From Zoogloeaceae bacterium (GTDB lineage Bacteria; Pseudomonadota; Gammaproteobacteria; Burkholderiales; Rhodocyclaceae), in assembly GCA_024235675.1 (NCBI GenBank), contig JACKLZ010000002.1:742001-806000 (forward strand): 64,000 nt of DNA, written 5' to 3'. Below are positions 25,687-34,877 of this stretch, in pieces. The translations under genes were made by a program, and so were the position numbers. The notes below the pieces were generated by a model. It saw only the letters and a program-made list of their open reading frames with translations. It did no database searches and was not told where the DNA came from. The stretch's first letter is position 1. Each line of letters opens with the position of its first letter.

Positions 25687-26894
25687 TGCGCAGCCGCGAC
25701 ATCCTCGGCTTTACCACCTGCGCCGCCACCGCCTACCCGATGCGCACCGGCTTGATGATGCTGGCGATGGCCATCGGCGTGGCCGCCGTGGTGCTGCTCA
25801 CCGCGCTGGGCGACGGCGCCCGGCGCTATGTGGTGCGCGAGTTCTCGGCGCTGGGCAGCAGCCTGATCATCGTCCTGCCCGGGCGCACCGAAACCGGCGG
25901 CGTCGGCGCCGGCAGCTTTGTCACCAACACCCCGCGCGACCTCACCGTCGACGACGCCGCCGCCCTCCAGCGCGCCAACCGGGTGGCGCGCGTGGCGCCA
26001 CTGGTGCTCGGCAATTCCGAAATCGCCTACGCCGGCAAGCTGCGTGAGGTGATGGTCATCGGCACCACACGAGGCTTTGCGGACATCCGCAATTACACCG
26101 TCGCGCAGGGCCGCTTTCTGCCGGAAGAAGACTGGCGGCGCGGCTCGGCCGTAGCCGTCATTGGCGCCACCTTGCACCAGGAGCTATTCGGCACCGAGGC
26201 CGCGCTGGGCAAGATGATCCGCGTCGGCGACCGGCGCTACCGCGTCATCGGCGTGCTCGCCGCCTCGGGCTCCGGCCTGGGCATGAATGCCGACGAGCTG
26301 GTGATCGTGCCCGTCGCCGCCGCGCAAGCCCTGTTCAACGCCTCCAGCCTGTTCCGCATCTTCGCCGAGGCGCGCAACCGCGATGCCGTACCCGGCGCAA
26401 AAACGCAGATTCTCGACATCCTCAAGACCCGCCACGACGGCGAGGAGGATGTCACCCTGATCACCCAGGACGCCGTGCTCGGCACCTTCGACCGCATCCT
26501 CGGCGCGCTCACCCTGGCAGTGGCCGGCATTGCCGCCATCAGTCTGGCGGTGGCCGGCATTCTGGTGATGAACGTGATGCTGGTGGCCATCACCCAGCGC
26601 ACCAGCGAGATCGGCCTGCTCAAGGCACTCGGCGCCACCGGCGGCGTGATCCGCCTGGTGTTTCTCACAGAGGCGGCACTGCTGTCCGTCGCCGGCGCCT
26701 TCGCCGGCCTGCTGCTCGGCCATCTCGGCGCCTGGGGCCTGCGCCTGATGTTTCCGATGCTGCCGGCCTACCCGCCCGACTGGGCGATCTTCGCCGGGCT
26801 GGGCACGGCCATCGTCACCGGTGTGCTCTTCGGCGTGATGCCCGCCCGCCACGCCGCCACGCTCGACCCGGTCGACGCCCTGGCCAAACGATGA
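25683..26894 (+). CDS. FtsX/MacB-type ABC transporter permease, first of two
   Basis: A 403-residue permease with the MacB layout: an N-terminal membrane helix (about 20-43), a large periplasmic MacB_PCD domain (about 45-235), and three C-terminal helices (about 275-300, 325-350, 365-385). The family end MPARHAATLDPVDALAKR is present. Two adjacent ATGs (25683, 25686) are possible starts; the first overlaps the ATPase stop. Its stop overlaps the start of the second permease. Two non-identical permeases suggest a heterodimeric transporter. Confidence 0.92.
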   Translation: MMRSRDILGFTTCAATAYPMRTGLMMLAMAIGVAAVVLLTALGDGARRYVVREFSALGSSLIIVLPGRTETGGVGAGSFVTNTPRDLTVDDAAALQRANRVARVAPLVLGNSEIAYAGKLREVMVIGTTRGFADIRNYTVAQGRFLPEEDWRRGSAVAVIGATLHQELFGTEAALGKMIRVGDRRYRVIGVLAASGSGLGMNADELVIVPVAAAQALFNASSLFRIFAEARNRDAVPGAKTQILDILKTRHDGEEDVTLITQDAVLGTFDRILGALTLAVAGIAAISLAVAGILVMNVMLVAITQRTSEIGLLKALGATGGVIRLVFLTEAALLSVAGAFAGLLLGHLGAWGLRLMFPMLPAYPPDWAIFAGLGTAIVTGVLFGVMPARHAATLDPVDALAKR

Positions 26895-28090
26895 ACTGGC
26901 GCGACTTTCTCTCACTGTCGGCGCGGGCGCTTGTCGCCCAGCGTCTGCGCAGCTTTCTGACCCTGCTCGGCATCGCCGTCGGCATCGCTGCGGTGATTCT
27001 GCTCACCTCCATCGGCGAGGGCATCCACCAGTTCGTGCTGGCCGAATTCACCCAGTTTGGCACCAACGTGATCGAGATCGCCCCCGGCAAGAAAGGCGCG
27101 CGCGGCGGCCCACCCGGCCTTCCCAGCACCTCGCGCCCGCTCACGCTCGACGACGCGCGGGCGCTGGAGCGCCTGCCCGGCGTCACCGCCGTCACCCCGG
27201 TGGTGTGGGGCAATTCGGAGATCGAAGGCAACGGCCGGGTGCGTCGCAGCTCGGTGTACGGTGTCGGCCCGGCCATGGTGGACGCTTTCACCATGCGCGT
27301 GAGGAGCGGCCAGTTCCTGCCGGACGACAATGCCAACCAGCCGCGCGCCCTGGTGGTGCTGGGCGCCACGCTGAAGAAGGAGTTGTTCGGCACCCAAAAC
27401 GCCCTCGGCGAGCGCATCCGCATTGGCGGCGAGCGTTTTCGGGTGATTGGCGTGATGGAGGCCAAGGGGCAGTTTCTCGGCACTGATCTGGACGACACTG
27501 CCTACATCCCCACCGGCCGCGCACTGGCACTCTACAACCGCGAGGGGCTGATGGAGATCAACGTCTCGTATCAGGAGGGCGTGTCATCCGAGCAGGTGAG
27601 CGCGAGCGTGACTCGCCTGCTCATCGCCCGTCACGGCCGCGAAGACTTTGCGCTGACCACGCAGGCCGACATGCTCGAAAGCCTGTCCAATATTCTCGAC
27701 ATCCTCACCGCCGCAGTCGGCGCGCTGGGCGGCATCTCGCTGCTGGTGGGCGGGGTCGGCATCGTGACGATCATGACCATTGCGGTGACCGAGCGCACTG
27801 GCGAAATCGGCTTGCTGGTGGCACTGGGCGCCCGTCGGCGCACCATCCTCGCGCTGTTTCTCGGCGAGGCCGTGGCGCTGGCCGCGGTGGGCGGCTTGAT
27901 CGGTCTGGTCGCCGGCGTCGGCCTGGCGCAGGTGGTCGGCTTGCTGGTGCCGGCGCTGCCGGTGCACACGCCGTGGTCGTTTGCCGTGCTGGCCGAGGTC
28001 TCAGCCGTGCTCATCGGCCTCGCCGCCGGCGTACTGCCGGCGCGCAAGGCGACCACGCTGGACCCGGTCGAGGCGCTGCGGGCGGATTAG
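26891..28090 (+). CDS. FtsX/MacB-type ABC transporter permease, second of two
   Basis: A 399-residue paralogue of the preceding permease with the same architecture: LRSFLTLLGIAVGIAAVILL as first helix, periplasmic MacB_PCD domain, three C-terminal helices and the ending LPARKATTLDPVEALRAD. It starts inside the end of the first permease gene (ATGA). Its stop codon overlaps, on the opposite strand, the stop of the pseudouridine synthase gene: the two convergent genes share three bases, leaving no room for a terminator. Confidence 0.92.
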   Translation: MNWRDFLSLSARALVAQRLRSFLTLLGIAVGIAAVILLTSIGEGIHQFVLAEFTQFGTNVIEIAPGKKGARGGPPGLPSTSRPLTLDDARALERLPGVTAVTPVVWGNSEIEGNGRVRRSSVYGVGPAMVDAFTMRVRSGQFLPDDNANQPRALVVLGATLKKELFGTQNALGERIRIGGERFRVIGVMEAKGQFLGTDLDDTAYIPTGRALALYNREGLMEINVSYQEGVSSEQVSASVTRLLIARHGREDFALTTQADMLESLSNILDILTAAVGALGGISLLVGGVGIVTIMTIAVTERTGEIGLLVALGARRRTILALFLGEAVALAAVGGLIGLVAGVGLAQVVGLLVPALPVHTPWSFAVLAEVSAVLIGLAAGVLPARKATTLDPVEALRAD

Positions 28091-29124
28091 AAGCCTTCAT
28101 TGGGCCGCAGGTAGCGCCACTGACCGACGGGCAGATCGGCCAGCACGACCTTGCCGATACGCACACGCTTGAGGCCGACCACTTTCAGGCCGACCAGCTC
28201 GCACATGCGGCGGATCTGGCGCTTGCGGCCTTCCTTGAGGATGAAGCTGAGCTGGTCTTCGTTTTGCCAGCGCACGGTGGCCGGGCGCAGCACTTTGCCG
28301 TCCAGGCTCAGGCCGTGGTTGAGCAGCGCGAGGCCTTCGTCCGACAACTCGCCGGCCACCCGCACGAGATACTCTTTTTCGACCGTTGAATCATCGCCGA
28401 TGAGCTGGCGGGCGATGCGCCCGTCCTGGGTGAGAATCAGCAGGCCGGTGGAGTCGATGTCGAGCCGGCCGGCGGGGGCCAGGCCTTTGAGGTGGTCGCG
28501 CGAGAAGCTGCCGCCGCCGAACAGGCGATCCGGGGTGACCAGCGTGACCGCCGCCTGGTGGCCATCTTCGGGCTGGGCCGAGACGAAGCTCATGGGCTTG
28601 TGCAGCACGATGGTGACCTGCTCGGCCTGCTTGGCTTCGCCGCGCTTGTCGAGCGTCACCGTGGCGTCGGGCGAGATGCGCGTGCCGAGTTCATTGACGC
28701 GCTGGCCGTCGACAAACACCCAGCCGCGTTCGATCAGGGCATCGGCTTCACGGCGCGAGCACATGCCGCGCTGAGCCATGACTTTGGACAGACGCACGCC
28801 ATCGGCGGTCGGCTTTTCGGGCACTGGCGGGGTGGGCATGGGCCGCAGCTTGACGCCCTCGGCCAGTGTGACGACCGCGTCGGGCGAAATCCGGGTGCCG
28901 AGTTCGTTGATGCACTTGCCATCAACAAACACGTCGCCGCGCGCGATCAGCGCGTCGGCGTCGCGGCGATTACACATGCCCCGCTCGACCATGATCTTGG
29001 ACAGGCGCACGCCCTCCGGCGCGGAGGCGGAGGCGGCGGCCGCGGCTGCGGGCGCTGGCGCGCGCTGCAGGCGGCGAGGCGCGTCGGATGAGGGTTTGGC
29101 GGGCGCTTGGCGGGTCGGTTTCAT
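28087..29124 (-). CDS. RsuA/RluB/RluF-family pseudouridine synthase with two tandem S4 domains
   Basis: A 345-residue RNA-modifying enzyme. After a low-complexity Ala/Pro N terminus come two copies of the S4 RNA-binding domain: first RLSKIMVERGMCNRRDADAL (about 39-90), second RLSKVMAQRGMCSRREADAL (about 105-155). The catalytic domain carries the nucleophilic Asp in PAGRLDIDSTGLLILT and the family motifs LHKPMSFVSA and RKRQIRRMCELVG. RsuA-family enzymes usually have one S4 domain, so the duplication is unusual. The target is probably 23S rRNA (RluF- or RluB-like) but cannot be decided from sequence. Confidence 0.92.
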   Translation of the reverse strand: MKPTRQAPAKPSSDAPRRLQRAPAPAAAAAASASAPEGVRLSKIMVERGMCNRRDADALIARGDVFVDGKCINELGTRISPDAVVTLAEGVKLRPMPTPPVPEKPTADGVRLSKVMAQRGMCSRREADALIERGWVFVDGQRVNELGTRISPDATVTLDKRGEAKQAEQVTIVLHKPMSFVSAQPEDGHQAAVTLVTPDRLFGGGSFSRDHLKGLAPAGRLDIDSTGLLILTQDGRIARQLIGDDSTVEKEYLVRVAGELSDEGLALLNHGLSLDGKVLRPATVRWQNEDQLSFILKEGRKRQIRRMCELVGLKVVGLKRVRIGKVVLADLPVGQWRYLRPNEGF

Positions 29125-29161
29125 GGCGGCACGTAAAAAGACAATGCCGCAGTTTACCGCC

Positions 29162-30847
29162 TCAGGCCAGATAGAACAGCGCCAGATACATCATCAGCAA
29201 CAAAGCCACCCACATCACCATGCTGCCGGAGGGCCAGGTACGCGCCAGCACACCGCGCATTCCATAGTGCCGACGCAGACTGCCCAGCAGGTTGGCAATG
29301 CCGCGCATGACCACCAGCACCACCTCTCGAATCTCGATACTGACACCGTAGACCATCAGCTTGACCCAGCGCGGGCCGAGCGTGCGGTAGAACCAGTCGA
29401 TATCGATGAGCGAGCCGAGCATGCGGACCAGCTGATCACGCAGCAGGAAAAACGCCACGGCCGTTGCCAGCAGCAGCTGGAGCTGGAAGACCACATGCGA
29501 ACCGGTGTAGGGCTGGTAGTCGAGCGGATACGGCAACAAATCGTAGAGCAGTGGCGGATAGCAGCCCACCGCGAGGCTGGTGAGCGCGAGCAGACGCATG
29601 CCCCAACGCTGGCTGGGCGGCGCCTCTTCGGCGTCGAGATCGCGGGATTCGCCAAAGAAGACAAAGACCACCACTTTCAAGCCCGCCGCCAGAAACACGC
29701 CGGCAGCGATCACCATCATCGCCAGCCACACCCAGGTGAGGTGCGCGTCGGCGGCCGCCTGCAACACCAGCGATTTGGTAATGAAGCCGGCCGTGAGCGG
29801 TGCCGACATGGCCAGCGCGCCAAAGATGGCAAAACCGGTGGTGACGGGCATCTGCCGGGCCAGACCGCCCAGATCGGTGCAGTCACGCTTGCCGGTCTGC
29901 ACAATCACCGCGCCGATGGCCATCAGCAGCAGCGCCTTGTACACAATGTGCGCAAAGGCATGCGCCGCCACGCCGTTGAGCGCCAGCTCGGTACCAATGC
30001 CGATGCCGGCGATCATGAAGCCGACCTGGTTGATGATGGCGTAGGCCAGCACACGCCGGACGGTGTTTTCGATGAGGGCGTAGATCAGCCCGTAGCCGGC
30101 CATCAGCAAGCCGATGGGGATCAGCACCTCGGCGCCGGGGAAGCCGCGCATCAAGACATACACCGCCGTCTTGGTGGTGAAGGCCGAGAGAAAGACCATG
30201 CCGCTCCACGAGGCGCGCGGATAGGCATCCGGCAGCCAGGACCAGAACGGGAAGGCGCCGGCGTTGATCAGGAAGCCGGCGAGAATCAACCCATGGGCAA
30301 TGCTGTCCAGCGCCATGGCTTCGAAGCGCAAACTGCCGCCGCCGACCAGGTGCGCGGTGACGCCGGCCATGAGCACCACCCCACCGAAGAGGTGCACCAT
30401 CACGTAGCGCATCGCCGCCGGGTAGGCTTCACGGCCGCCGGCCCAGATCACCAGCGTCGAGCCGATGGCCATCAGCTCCCAGAACACGAACAGCGTGACC
30501 AGATCGCCGGCCAACACCGCGCCGACGGCAGCGCCGCCATACACAAAAGCGGCAGGCACTTCGAGCCGGCTGCGCTGGCGAATCGCATACACACTGCCAA
30601 CAAACAGGGCCAGCATGAACACCAGGGCAAACAGCCGCCCCAGGCGGTCGACACGCAGCACGTCGAGTGAATACTCGAGGAAGGGCACGCCGCCGTAGAT
30701 CCCCTCGGGAATCTGCCACAGCAGCCACGCGGCGGCCAGCGGCAGGCTCAGCGACAGCAGCACACGCGGTGCGCCGCGCAGGAAGCCCATGACGATGCCG
30801 CCCAAAATCAGCCAGAGCGCAGGGTGGTGGATGAGCTCAGCGTCCAT
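29162..30847 (-). CDS. Proton-translocating antiporter subunit (MrpD/NuoL-like), third copy of the Mrp operon
   Basis: A 561-residue membrane protein of the proton_antipo_M superfamily with about 14 helices. Charged or His-containing motifs of the ion path are visible (FVFWELMAIGSTLVIWAGG, HAFAHIVYKALLLMAIG, FITKSLVLQ). It has a longer C terminus than the other two copies, including a helix-rich end IDIDWFYRTLGPRWVKLMVY that resembles the lateral part of NuoL-type proteins. The start at 30847 is chosen because GGGAGG lies six bases before it; an ATG at 30853 touches the same site. Last gene of the operon. Confidence 0.88.
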   Translation of the reverse strand: MDAELIHHPALWLILGGIVMGFLRGAPRVLLSLSLPLAAAWLLWQIPEGIYGGVPFLEYSLDVLRVDRLGRLFALVFMLALFVGSVYAIRQRSRLEVPAAFVYGGAAVGAVLAGDLVTLFVFWELMAIGSTLVIWAGGREAYPAAMRYVMVHLFGGVVLMAGVTAHLVGGGSLRFEAMALDSIAHGLILAGFLINAGAFPFWSWLPDAYPRASWSGMVFLSAFTTKTAVYVLMRGFPGAEVLIPIGLLMAGYGLIYALIENTVRRVLAYAIINQVGFMIAGIGIGTELALNGVAAHAFAHIVYKALLLMAIGAVIVQTGKRDCTDLGGLARQMPVTTGFAIFGALAMSAPLTAGFITKSLVLQAAADAHLTWVWLAMMVIAAGVFLAAGLKVVVFVFFGESRDLDAEEAPPSQRWGMRLLALTSLAVGCYPPLLYDLLPYPLDYQPYTGSHVVFQLQLLLATAVAFFLLRDQLVRMLGSLIDIDWFYRTLGPRWVKLMVYGVSIEIREVVLVVMRGIANLLGSLRRHYGMRGVLARTWPSGSMVMWVALLLMMYLALFYLA

Positions 30848-31070
30848 CTTCATCCTCCCGCGGTCCGAAAGTGCGGCCCAGGACACGCGCCAGCACCACC
30901 AACGCCGCGCAAACGAGCATCGGGAACCAGGCATTGAAGCCCGGCACGGCATCAATGCCGAAATGCGGGTGCGACTCGACAAACAGGCCGGCAATCAGCA
31001 TCAGCAGCAAGGCCGCCAACAGGGTGTGCCACAGGCGCTTGCCGGGAGAAAACAGTGCGTGCTGCCGCAT
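30837..31070 (-). CDS. Small two-helix membrane protein between antiporter subunits
   Basis: A 77-residue protein beginning MRQHALFSPGKRLWH, with two hydrophobic helices (about 16-30 and 48-63) and a charged C terminus FGPREDEDGR. Its ATG overlaps the TGA of the upstream antiporter subunit, and its own end overlaps the start of the downstream one, so it is embedded in the Mrp operon and translationally coupled. I know no function; it could be an accessory subunit of the complex. A long open frame in the same phase reaching 32489 is a shadow of the antiporter gene and not part of this protein. Confidence 0.8.
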   Translation of the reverse strand: MRQHALFSPGKRLWHTLLAALLLMLIAGLFVESHPHFGIDAVPGFNAWFPMLVCAALVVLARVLGRTFGPREDEDGR

Positions 31071-32566
31071 CAGAAAGCCCCCGCCACGGCACGCGCCAGC
31101 CGCAGCACCGGCTCGTGATAGAAGAACAGACCAATGGTCATCGCCGCCGTCGTGGTCTGCGCGAACACCATCAGCAGCGGCGCCTCGCCGTGGGCGGCAT
31201 GATGCGCGTCGTGGTGGGCATCGTGATGAGCGTCGCCAGCGCTCGGTGGCTCGCGGAAGAAGGCGCGCCACACAATCGGCAGAAAATAGCCGGCGTTGAG
31301 CAAGGTACTGAGCACCAGCACACCCACCGCCAGCCAGTGCTCCAGACTCATGGCCGCGGACAGGATGTACCACTTCGACACGAAACCGGCTGCTGGCGGC
31401 AGACCGATCATCGACAACGCACCGATCGAGAAGGCGGTCATCGTCCAGGGCATGCGCCGACCGATACCGTCGAGCTGGGTGACCTCCGTTTTGTGCGCGG
31501 CGGTGTAGATCGAGCCAGCCGCGAAGAACAGCGTGATCTTGCCCAAGGCGTGGGCCGCAATGTGCATGATCGCGCCAACGATGGAAATCGGCGCAAGCAA
31601 GGTCGCGGCCAGCGTCACATAAGACAACTGGCTGACCGTCGAGTAGGCCAGGCGGCGTTTGAGGTTGTCTGCGCGCAGCGCCACGATCGACGCCGAGATG
31701 ATGCTGAACCCGGCTATCACCGGCACCCAGTCGGCACTGCCCAGCGACATCAGGTTGTCGGTGCCGAAGATGTAGACGATCACCTTGACGATGGTGAATA
31801 CACCCGCCTTGACCACCGCCACGGCGTGCAGCAGAGCCGACACCGGCGTGGGCGCCACCATGGCCGCCGGCAGCCAGCGGTGGAATGGCATCAGTGCCGC
31901 CTTGCCGATACCGAACATGTACAGCACCAGCAACAACGCCGTGCCGGTGGCGCCGAGGTGGCCGACGAGGATGCCGCCCTGGCGGAAGTCGAGCGTACCG
32001 GCGATCACCCACGTGGCCAGCAAACCGGAGAGCAAGAACGCGATCGAGGTGCCCAGCAGTACGCCAAGATAGGTGCGTGCCGAGTTGCGTGCGTGATCGG
32101 TGCCATGGTGCGTCACCAATGGATAGGTGATCAGCGTCATGGCCTCGTAGAACATGAACAAGGTCAGCATGTTGCCGGCCAACGCGATGCCTTGAGCCGC
32201 AAAGATGGCGCCGGCAAAGCACACGAAGAAGCGCGTCTGCTTCTTCTCCTTGTTGCCGCGCATGTAACCGATTGAATACAGCGTGCTGATAATCCACAGG
32301 CCGGAGGAGATCACAGAGAACACCGCCCCCAACGGCTCGACCGCCAGGCGCAGTGTCAGCCCCGGCAACATCTCTATCAGAGTGAGACCCGGTCGTGCAC
32401 CGCCAAGCACGTCGGCCGCCAGCTTGAGCGATTCGGAAAACAGGACGACGGCGGTGATCAGGGTGATCGCTTCGCGCAGATTCGGCCAACGGCCGGCCAA
32501 CGCCAGCAGCAGCATGCCGACCAGCGGCGTCAGGAGCAGACTGATCAGCTGGATGTCTTCAGTCAT
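31070..32566 (-). CDS. Monovalent cation/proton antiporter subunit D-like (MrpD/NuoN family), second copy
   Basis: A 498-residue, about 14-helix protein of the proton_antipo_M superfamily. Visible are the Glu-containing helix TLFMFYEAMTLITYPLVTHH, the Lys-containing helix ALLHAVAVVKAGVFTIVKVI, and HIAAHALGKITLFFAAGSIY. A His-rich loop (DAHHDAHHDAHHAAHGEAP, about 458-476) near the C terminus is striking and could bind metal or protons. The ATG overlaps the stop of the first copy. Confidence 0.9.
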   Translation of the reverse strand: MTEDIQLISLLLTPLVGMLLLALAGRWPNLREAITLITAVVLFSESLKLAADVLGGARPGLTLIEMLPGLTLRLAVEPLGAVFSVISSGLWIISTLYSIGYMRGNKEKKQTRFFVCFAGAIFAAQGIALAGNMLTLFMFYEAMTLITYPLVTHHGTDHARNSARTYLGVLLGTSIAFLLSGLLATWVIAGTLDFRQGGILVGHLGATGTALLLVLYMFGIGKAALMPFHRWLPAAMVAPTPVSALLHAVAVVKAGVFTIVKVIVYIFGTDNLMSLGSADWVPVIAGFSIISASIVALRADNLKRRLAYSTVSQLSYVTLAATLLAPISIVGAIMHIAAHALGKITLFFAAGSIYTAAHKTEVTQLDGIGRRMPWTMTAFSIGALSMIGLPPAAGFVSKWYILSAAMSLEHWLAVGVLVLSTLLNAGYFLPIVWRAFFREPPSAGDAHHDAHHDAHHAAHGEAPLLMVFAQTTTAAMTIGLFFYHEPVLRLARAVAGAF

Positions 32567-34053
32567 TGGCCGACACCCGGGTTGTACATGAGCACCTCGG
32601 CCACCCGCATGGCGACCTCGCTGGACCAGGTGGCATCAATACCGAAATACACGCAGCCGGCGATCATTGCCAAAGCCGGGATGAACATCGACAGCGGTGC
32701 CTCGCCCGGTGCGGGATGATCGGCCGGCGGTGCGCGGAAGTAGGCCACTTCGACAAAGCGCCACACATAGATCACCGCCAGCAACGAACTGGCCAGCACC
32801 GCACCCACCAGCCACCACTGCCCCTCGTGCATCGCCGCGCTGACCAGATACCATTTGCTGATGAAGCCGGCCGTGCCCGGCACGCCAATCAGGCTCAGCC
32901 CGCCAACCACCATGGCAAAGGCCGCCACAGGCATGGTCTGCCCCAGCCCCGCCAGGCGATCAAAGCCCGCGCCGCCACAACGCAACACCACACCCCCGAG
33001 CACCAGGAACAGTCCGCCCTTGGTCAGCGCATGGTTGAACAAGTGCATGGCCGAGGCCATCAAGCCCTCGACCGAATCCAGGCTGATACCGAGCGTGATA
33101 TAGCCGATCTGCGACACGCTGGAGTAGGCCAGCAGGCGCTTCATGTCGTGCTGAAAGATCGCCACCACCGCAGGGACGAACATGGCCGCCAGCGACAGGC
33201 CGAGCAGAATCGCGCCGGTGGCACGCGCATCGAACACCTCGGTCGCACCAAAGATGGTGAAGAAATAGCGCATCAGCACATAGATCGACACCTTGGTGGC
33301 AGTCGCCGCAAGGAAGGCCGACACCGGCGACGGCGCATAGGCGTAGGCATTGGGCAGCCACAGGTGCAGCGGAAACAGCGCGATCTTCAGCGAAATGCCC
33401 ACAGTGATGAAGGCCAGCGCCGCCAGCACGCCACGAGAATCACCGACCTCGACGAGGCGCGTGGCCATGTCGGCAAGGTTCAGCGTACCGGTTTCGAGGT
33501 AGAGCAAACCAACACCGATCACATACAGCGTTGCACCGATGGTGCCCATCAGCAGGTATTGGTAGGCCGCCACCAAGGCCCGACGATCCCGCCCCATGGC
33601 AATCAGCACGTAAGTCGCCAGCGAGGACACTTCAAGGAATACAAACAAATTGAAGGCGTCACCAGTGACCAGAATGCCCAGCAGACCCGCCAGACAGAGC
33701 ATCATCAGCGCGTAGTAGAGGTAGTGCTCTTCGCTGCGCACTTCGGTGGCAATGCCGACACGGCTGTAAGGCATGACGATCAGGCCCATCGCCGCCACGA
33801 TCACCGCCACAAAGGCACCGGCCACGTCGATGCGGTATTCGATACCGAGCGGCGCCTCCCAACTGCCCATGGCGTAAGAGATGGTGCCGCCCGACATCGT
33901 CTGCGCCAGCAAACTGGCCGCGATGCCAAAGGTAATCGTCGTCGCCAGCAAGGCAATCAGCCAGCTCGGCAAGGATCGGCGGACAAACACGATGAGTGGC
34001 GCAGCCAGCAGCGGCACCACCACCAACAAGGCGGGAAAATGCTGTGTCAGCAC
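32563..34053 (-). CDS. Monovalent cation/proton antiporter subunit D (MrpD-like), first copy
   Basis: A 496-residue membrane protein with the standard MrpD layout: FNLFVFLEVSSLATYVLIAM (helix with the essential Glu), FLAATATKVSIYVLMRYFF (helix with the essential Lys) and HLFNHALTKGGLFLVLGGVV. Of the three antiporter-like subunits this one looks closest to classical MrpD. It lies three bases after mrpC and overlaps the second copy. Confidence 0.92.
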   Translation of the reverse strand: MLTQHFPALLVVVPLLAAPLIVFVRRSLPSWLIALLATTITFGIAASLLAQTMSGGTISYAMGSWEAPLGIEYRIDVAGAFVAVIVAAMGLIVMPYSRVGIATEVRSEEHYLYYALMMLCLAGLLGILVTGDAFNLFVFLEVSSLATYVLIAMGRDRRALVAAYQYLLMGTIGATLYVIGVGLLYLETGTLNLADMATRLVEVGDSRGVLAALAFITVGISLKIALFPLHLWLPNAYAYAPSPVSAFLAATATKVSIYVLMRYFFTIFGATEVFDARATGAILLGLSLAAMFVPAVVAIFQHDMKRLLAYSSVSQIGYITLGISLDSVEGLMASAMHLFNHALTKGGLFLVLGGVVLRCGGAGFDRLAGLGQTMPVAAFAMVVGGLSLIGVPGTAGFISKWYLVSAAMHEGQWWLVGAVLASSLLAVIYVWRFVEVAYFRAPPADHPAPGEAPLSMFIPALAMIAGCVYFGIDATWSSEVAMRVAEVLMYNPGVGQ

Positions 34054-34056
34054 GGG

Positions 34057-34443
34057 TCAGCCGTCCTTAGCTTCGGGTTCGGGCGAGGTGTCGTCCCGCG
34101 CGTCCATCAAAAGGATTTCATCCTCATCGATTGTTCCGTAGGCCTCCTTGATCCGCACGACCAGCGCCAGCCCCAGGGCAAGCGTTGCCACACCGACCAC
34201 AATCGCGGTGAGAATCAGTACATGCGGCAGCGGGTTGGAATACACCGCAAACTGCCCACCGACAATCGGTGCCACACCGCCGATGAGCTTGCCCGGCGCG
34301 ATGTAGAGCAGATACACCGCCGTCTGGAAAATGCCCAAACCGATCAGCTTCTTGATCAGGTTTTCGCGGGTCATGACGATGAACAGCCCGACCATCAGCA
34401 GCAAGACCGTGACCCAGTAGCTGAAATGACTGGCCAGGGTCAT
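34057..34443 (-). CDS. mrpC: Na+/H+ antiporter subunit C (MrpC, NuoK-like)
   Basis: A 128-residue three-helix protein of the MnhC/NuoK family: TVLLLMVGLFIVMTRENLIK (first helix and loop), IGLGIFQTAVYLLYIAPGKL (second), and LPHVLILTAIVVGVATLALG (third), with the typical HVLILTAIVVG motif. The C terminus is acidic (DEDEILLMDARDD). In Mrp complexes this subunit contacts the antiporter-like subunits. ATG overlaps the mrpB stop. Confidence 0.92.
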   Translation of the reverse strand: MTLASHFSYWVTVLLLMVGLFIVMTRENLIKKLIGLGIFQTAVYLLYIAPGKLIGGVAPIVGGQFAVYSNPLPHVLILTAIVVGVATLALGLALVVRIKEAYGTIDEDEILLMDARDDTSPEPEAKDG

Positions 34444-34877
34444 TCTGCAGTCTCCTCGGCGTCTCGCCGGCGCCCGGCAAAGACGTAGAAAATCTTGAGC
34501 ATCACCGAGGCCACGGTAATCAACACCCCGATCTCGACCCAGAAGATGCCACGGTGCTGCCCGGACACCGGATCCGCACCGAGCACGAAGTAGTCGAGAA
34601 AATTGCCGCCCAGCATGATGGACACCACGCCCACGCCGGCATACAGCAGCACGCCGACCGCCATCAGGTTCTGGACCAGCTCGGTCGGCACCACACGCCG
34701 GGCGGCGGGCAGACCGTAGATCAAGGCATAGAAAATCACCGCCGCGGCCACAATCACGCCCGCCTGAAACCCGCCGCCGGGTCCGAAATCGCCGTGAAAC
34801 TGCACATACAGGCCAAAGACCAACGCAAAGGGAATCAGCAGCTTGGCCAGCACACGAAGAATGATGTCCAGTCTCAT
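34440..34877 (-). CDS. mrpB: Na+/H+ antiporter subunit B (MrpB)
   Basis: A 145-residue, four-helix protein of the MnhB family. The signature HGDFGPGGGFQAGVIVAAAV near residues 28-47 is diagnostic. It continues with a YGLPAARR loop and two more helices. In the Mrp complex, MrpB binds the MrpA C-terminal region, here encoded by the overlapping upstream gene. Start and stop overlap both neighbours by four bases. Confidence 0.93.
   Translation of the reverse strand: MRLDIILRVLAKLLIPFALVFGLYVQFHGDFGPGGGFQAGVIVAAAVIFYALIYGLPAARRVVPTELVQNLMAVGVLLYAGVGVVSIMLGGNFLDYFVLGADPVSGQHRGIFWVEIGVLITVASVMLKIFYVFAGRRRDAEETAE

Noticed and set aside
30837..32489. 550-codon frame continuous with the 77-residue membrane protein
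   Set aside because: Its upstream part is a frame-shifted shadow of the antiporter subunit; only the last 77 codons make a plausible membrane protein.
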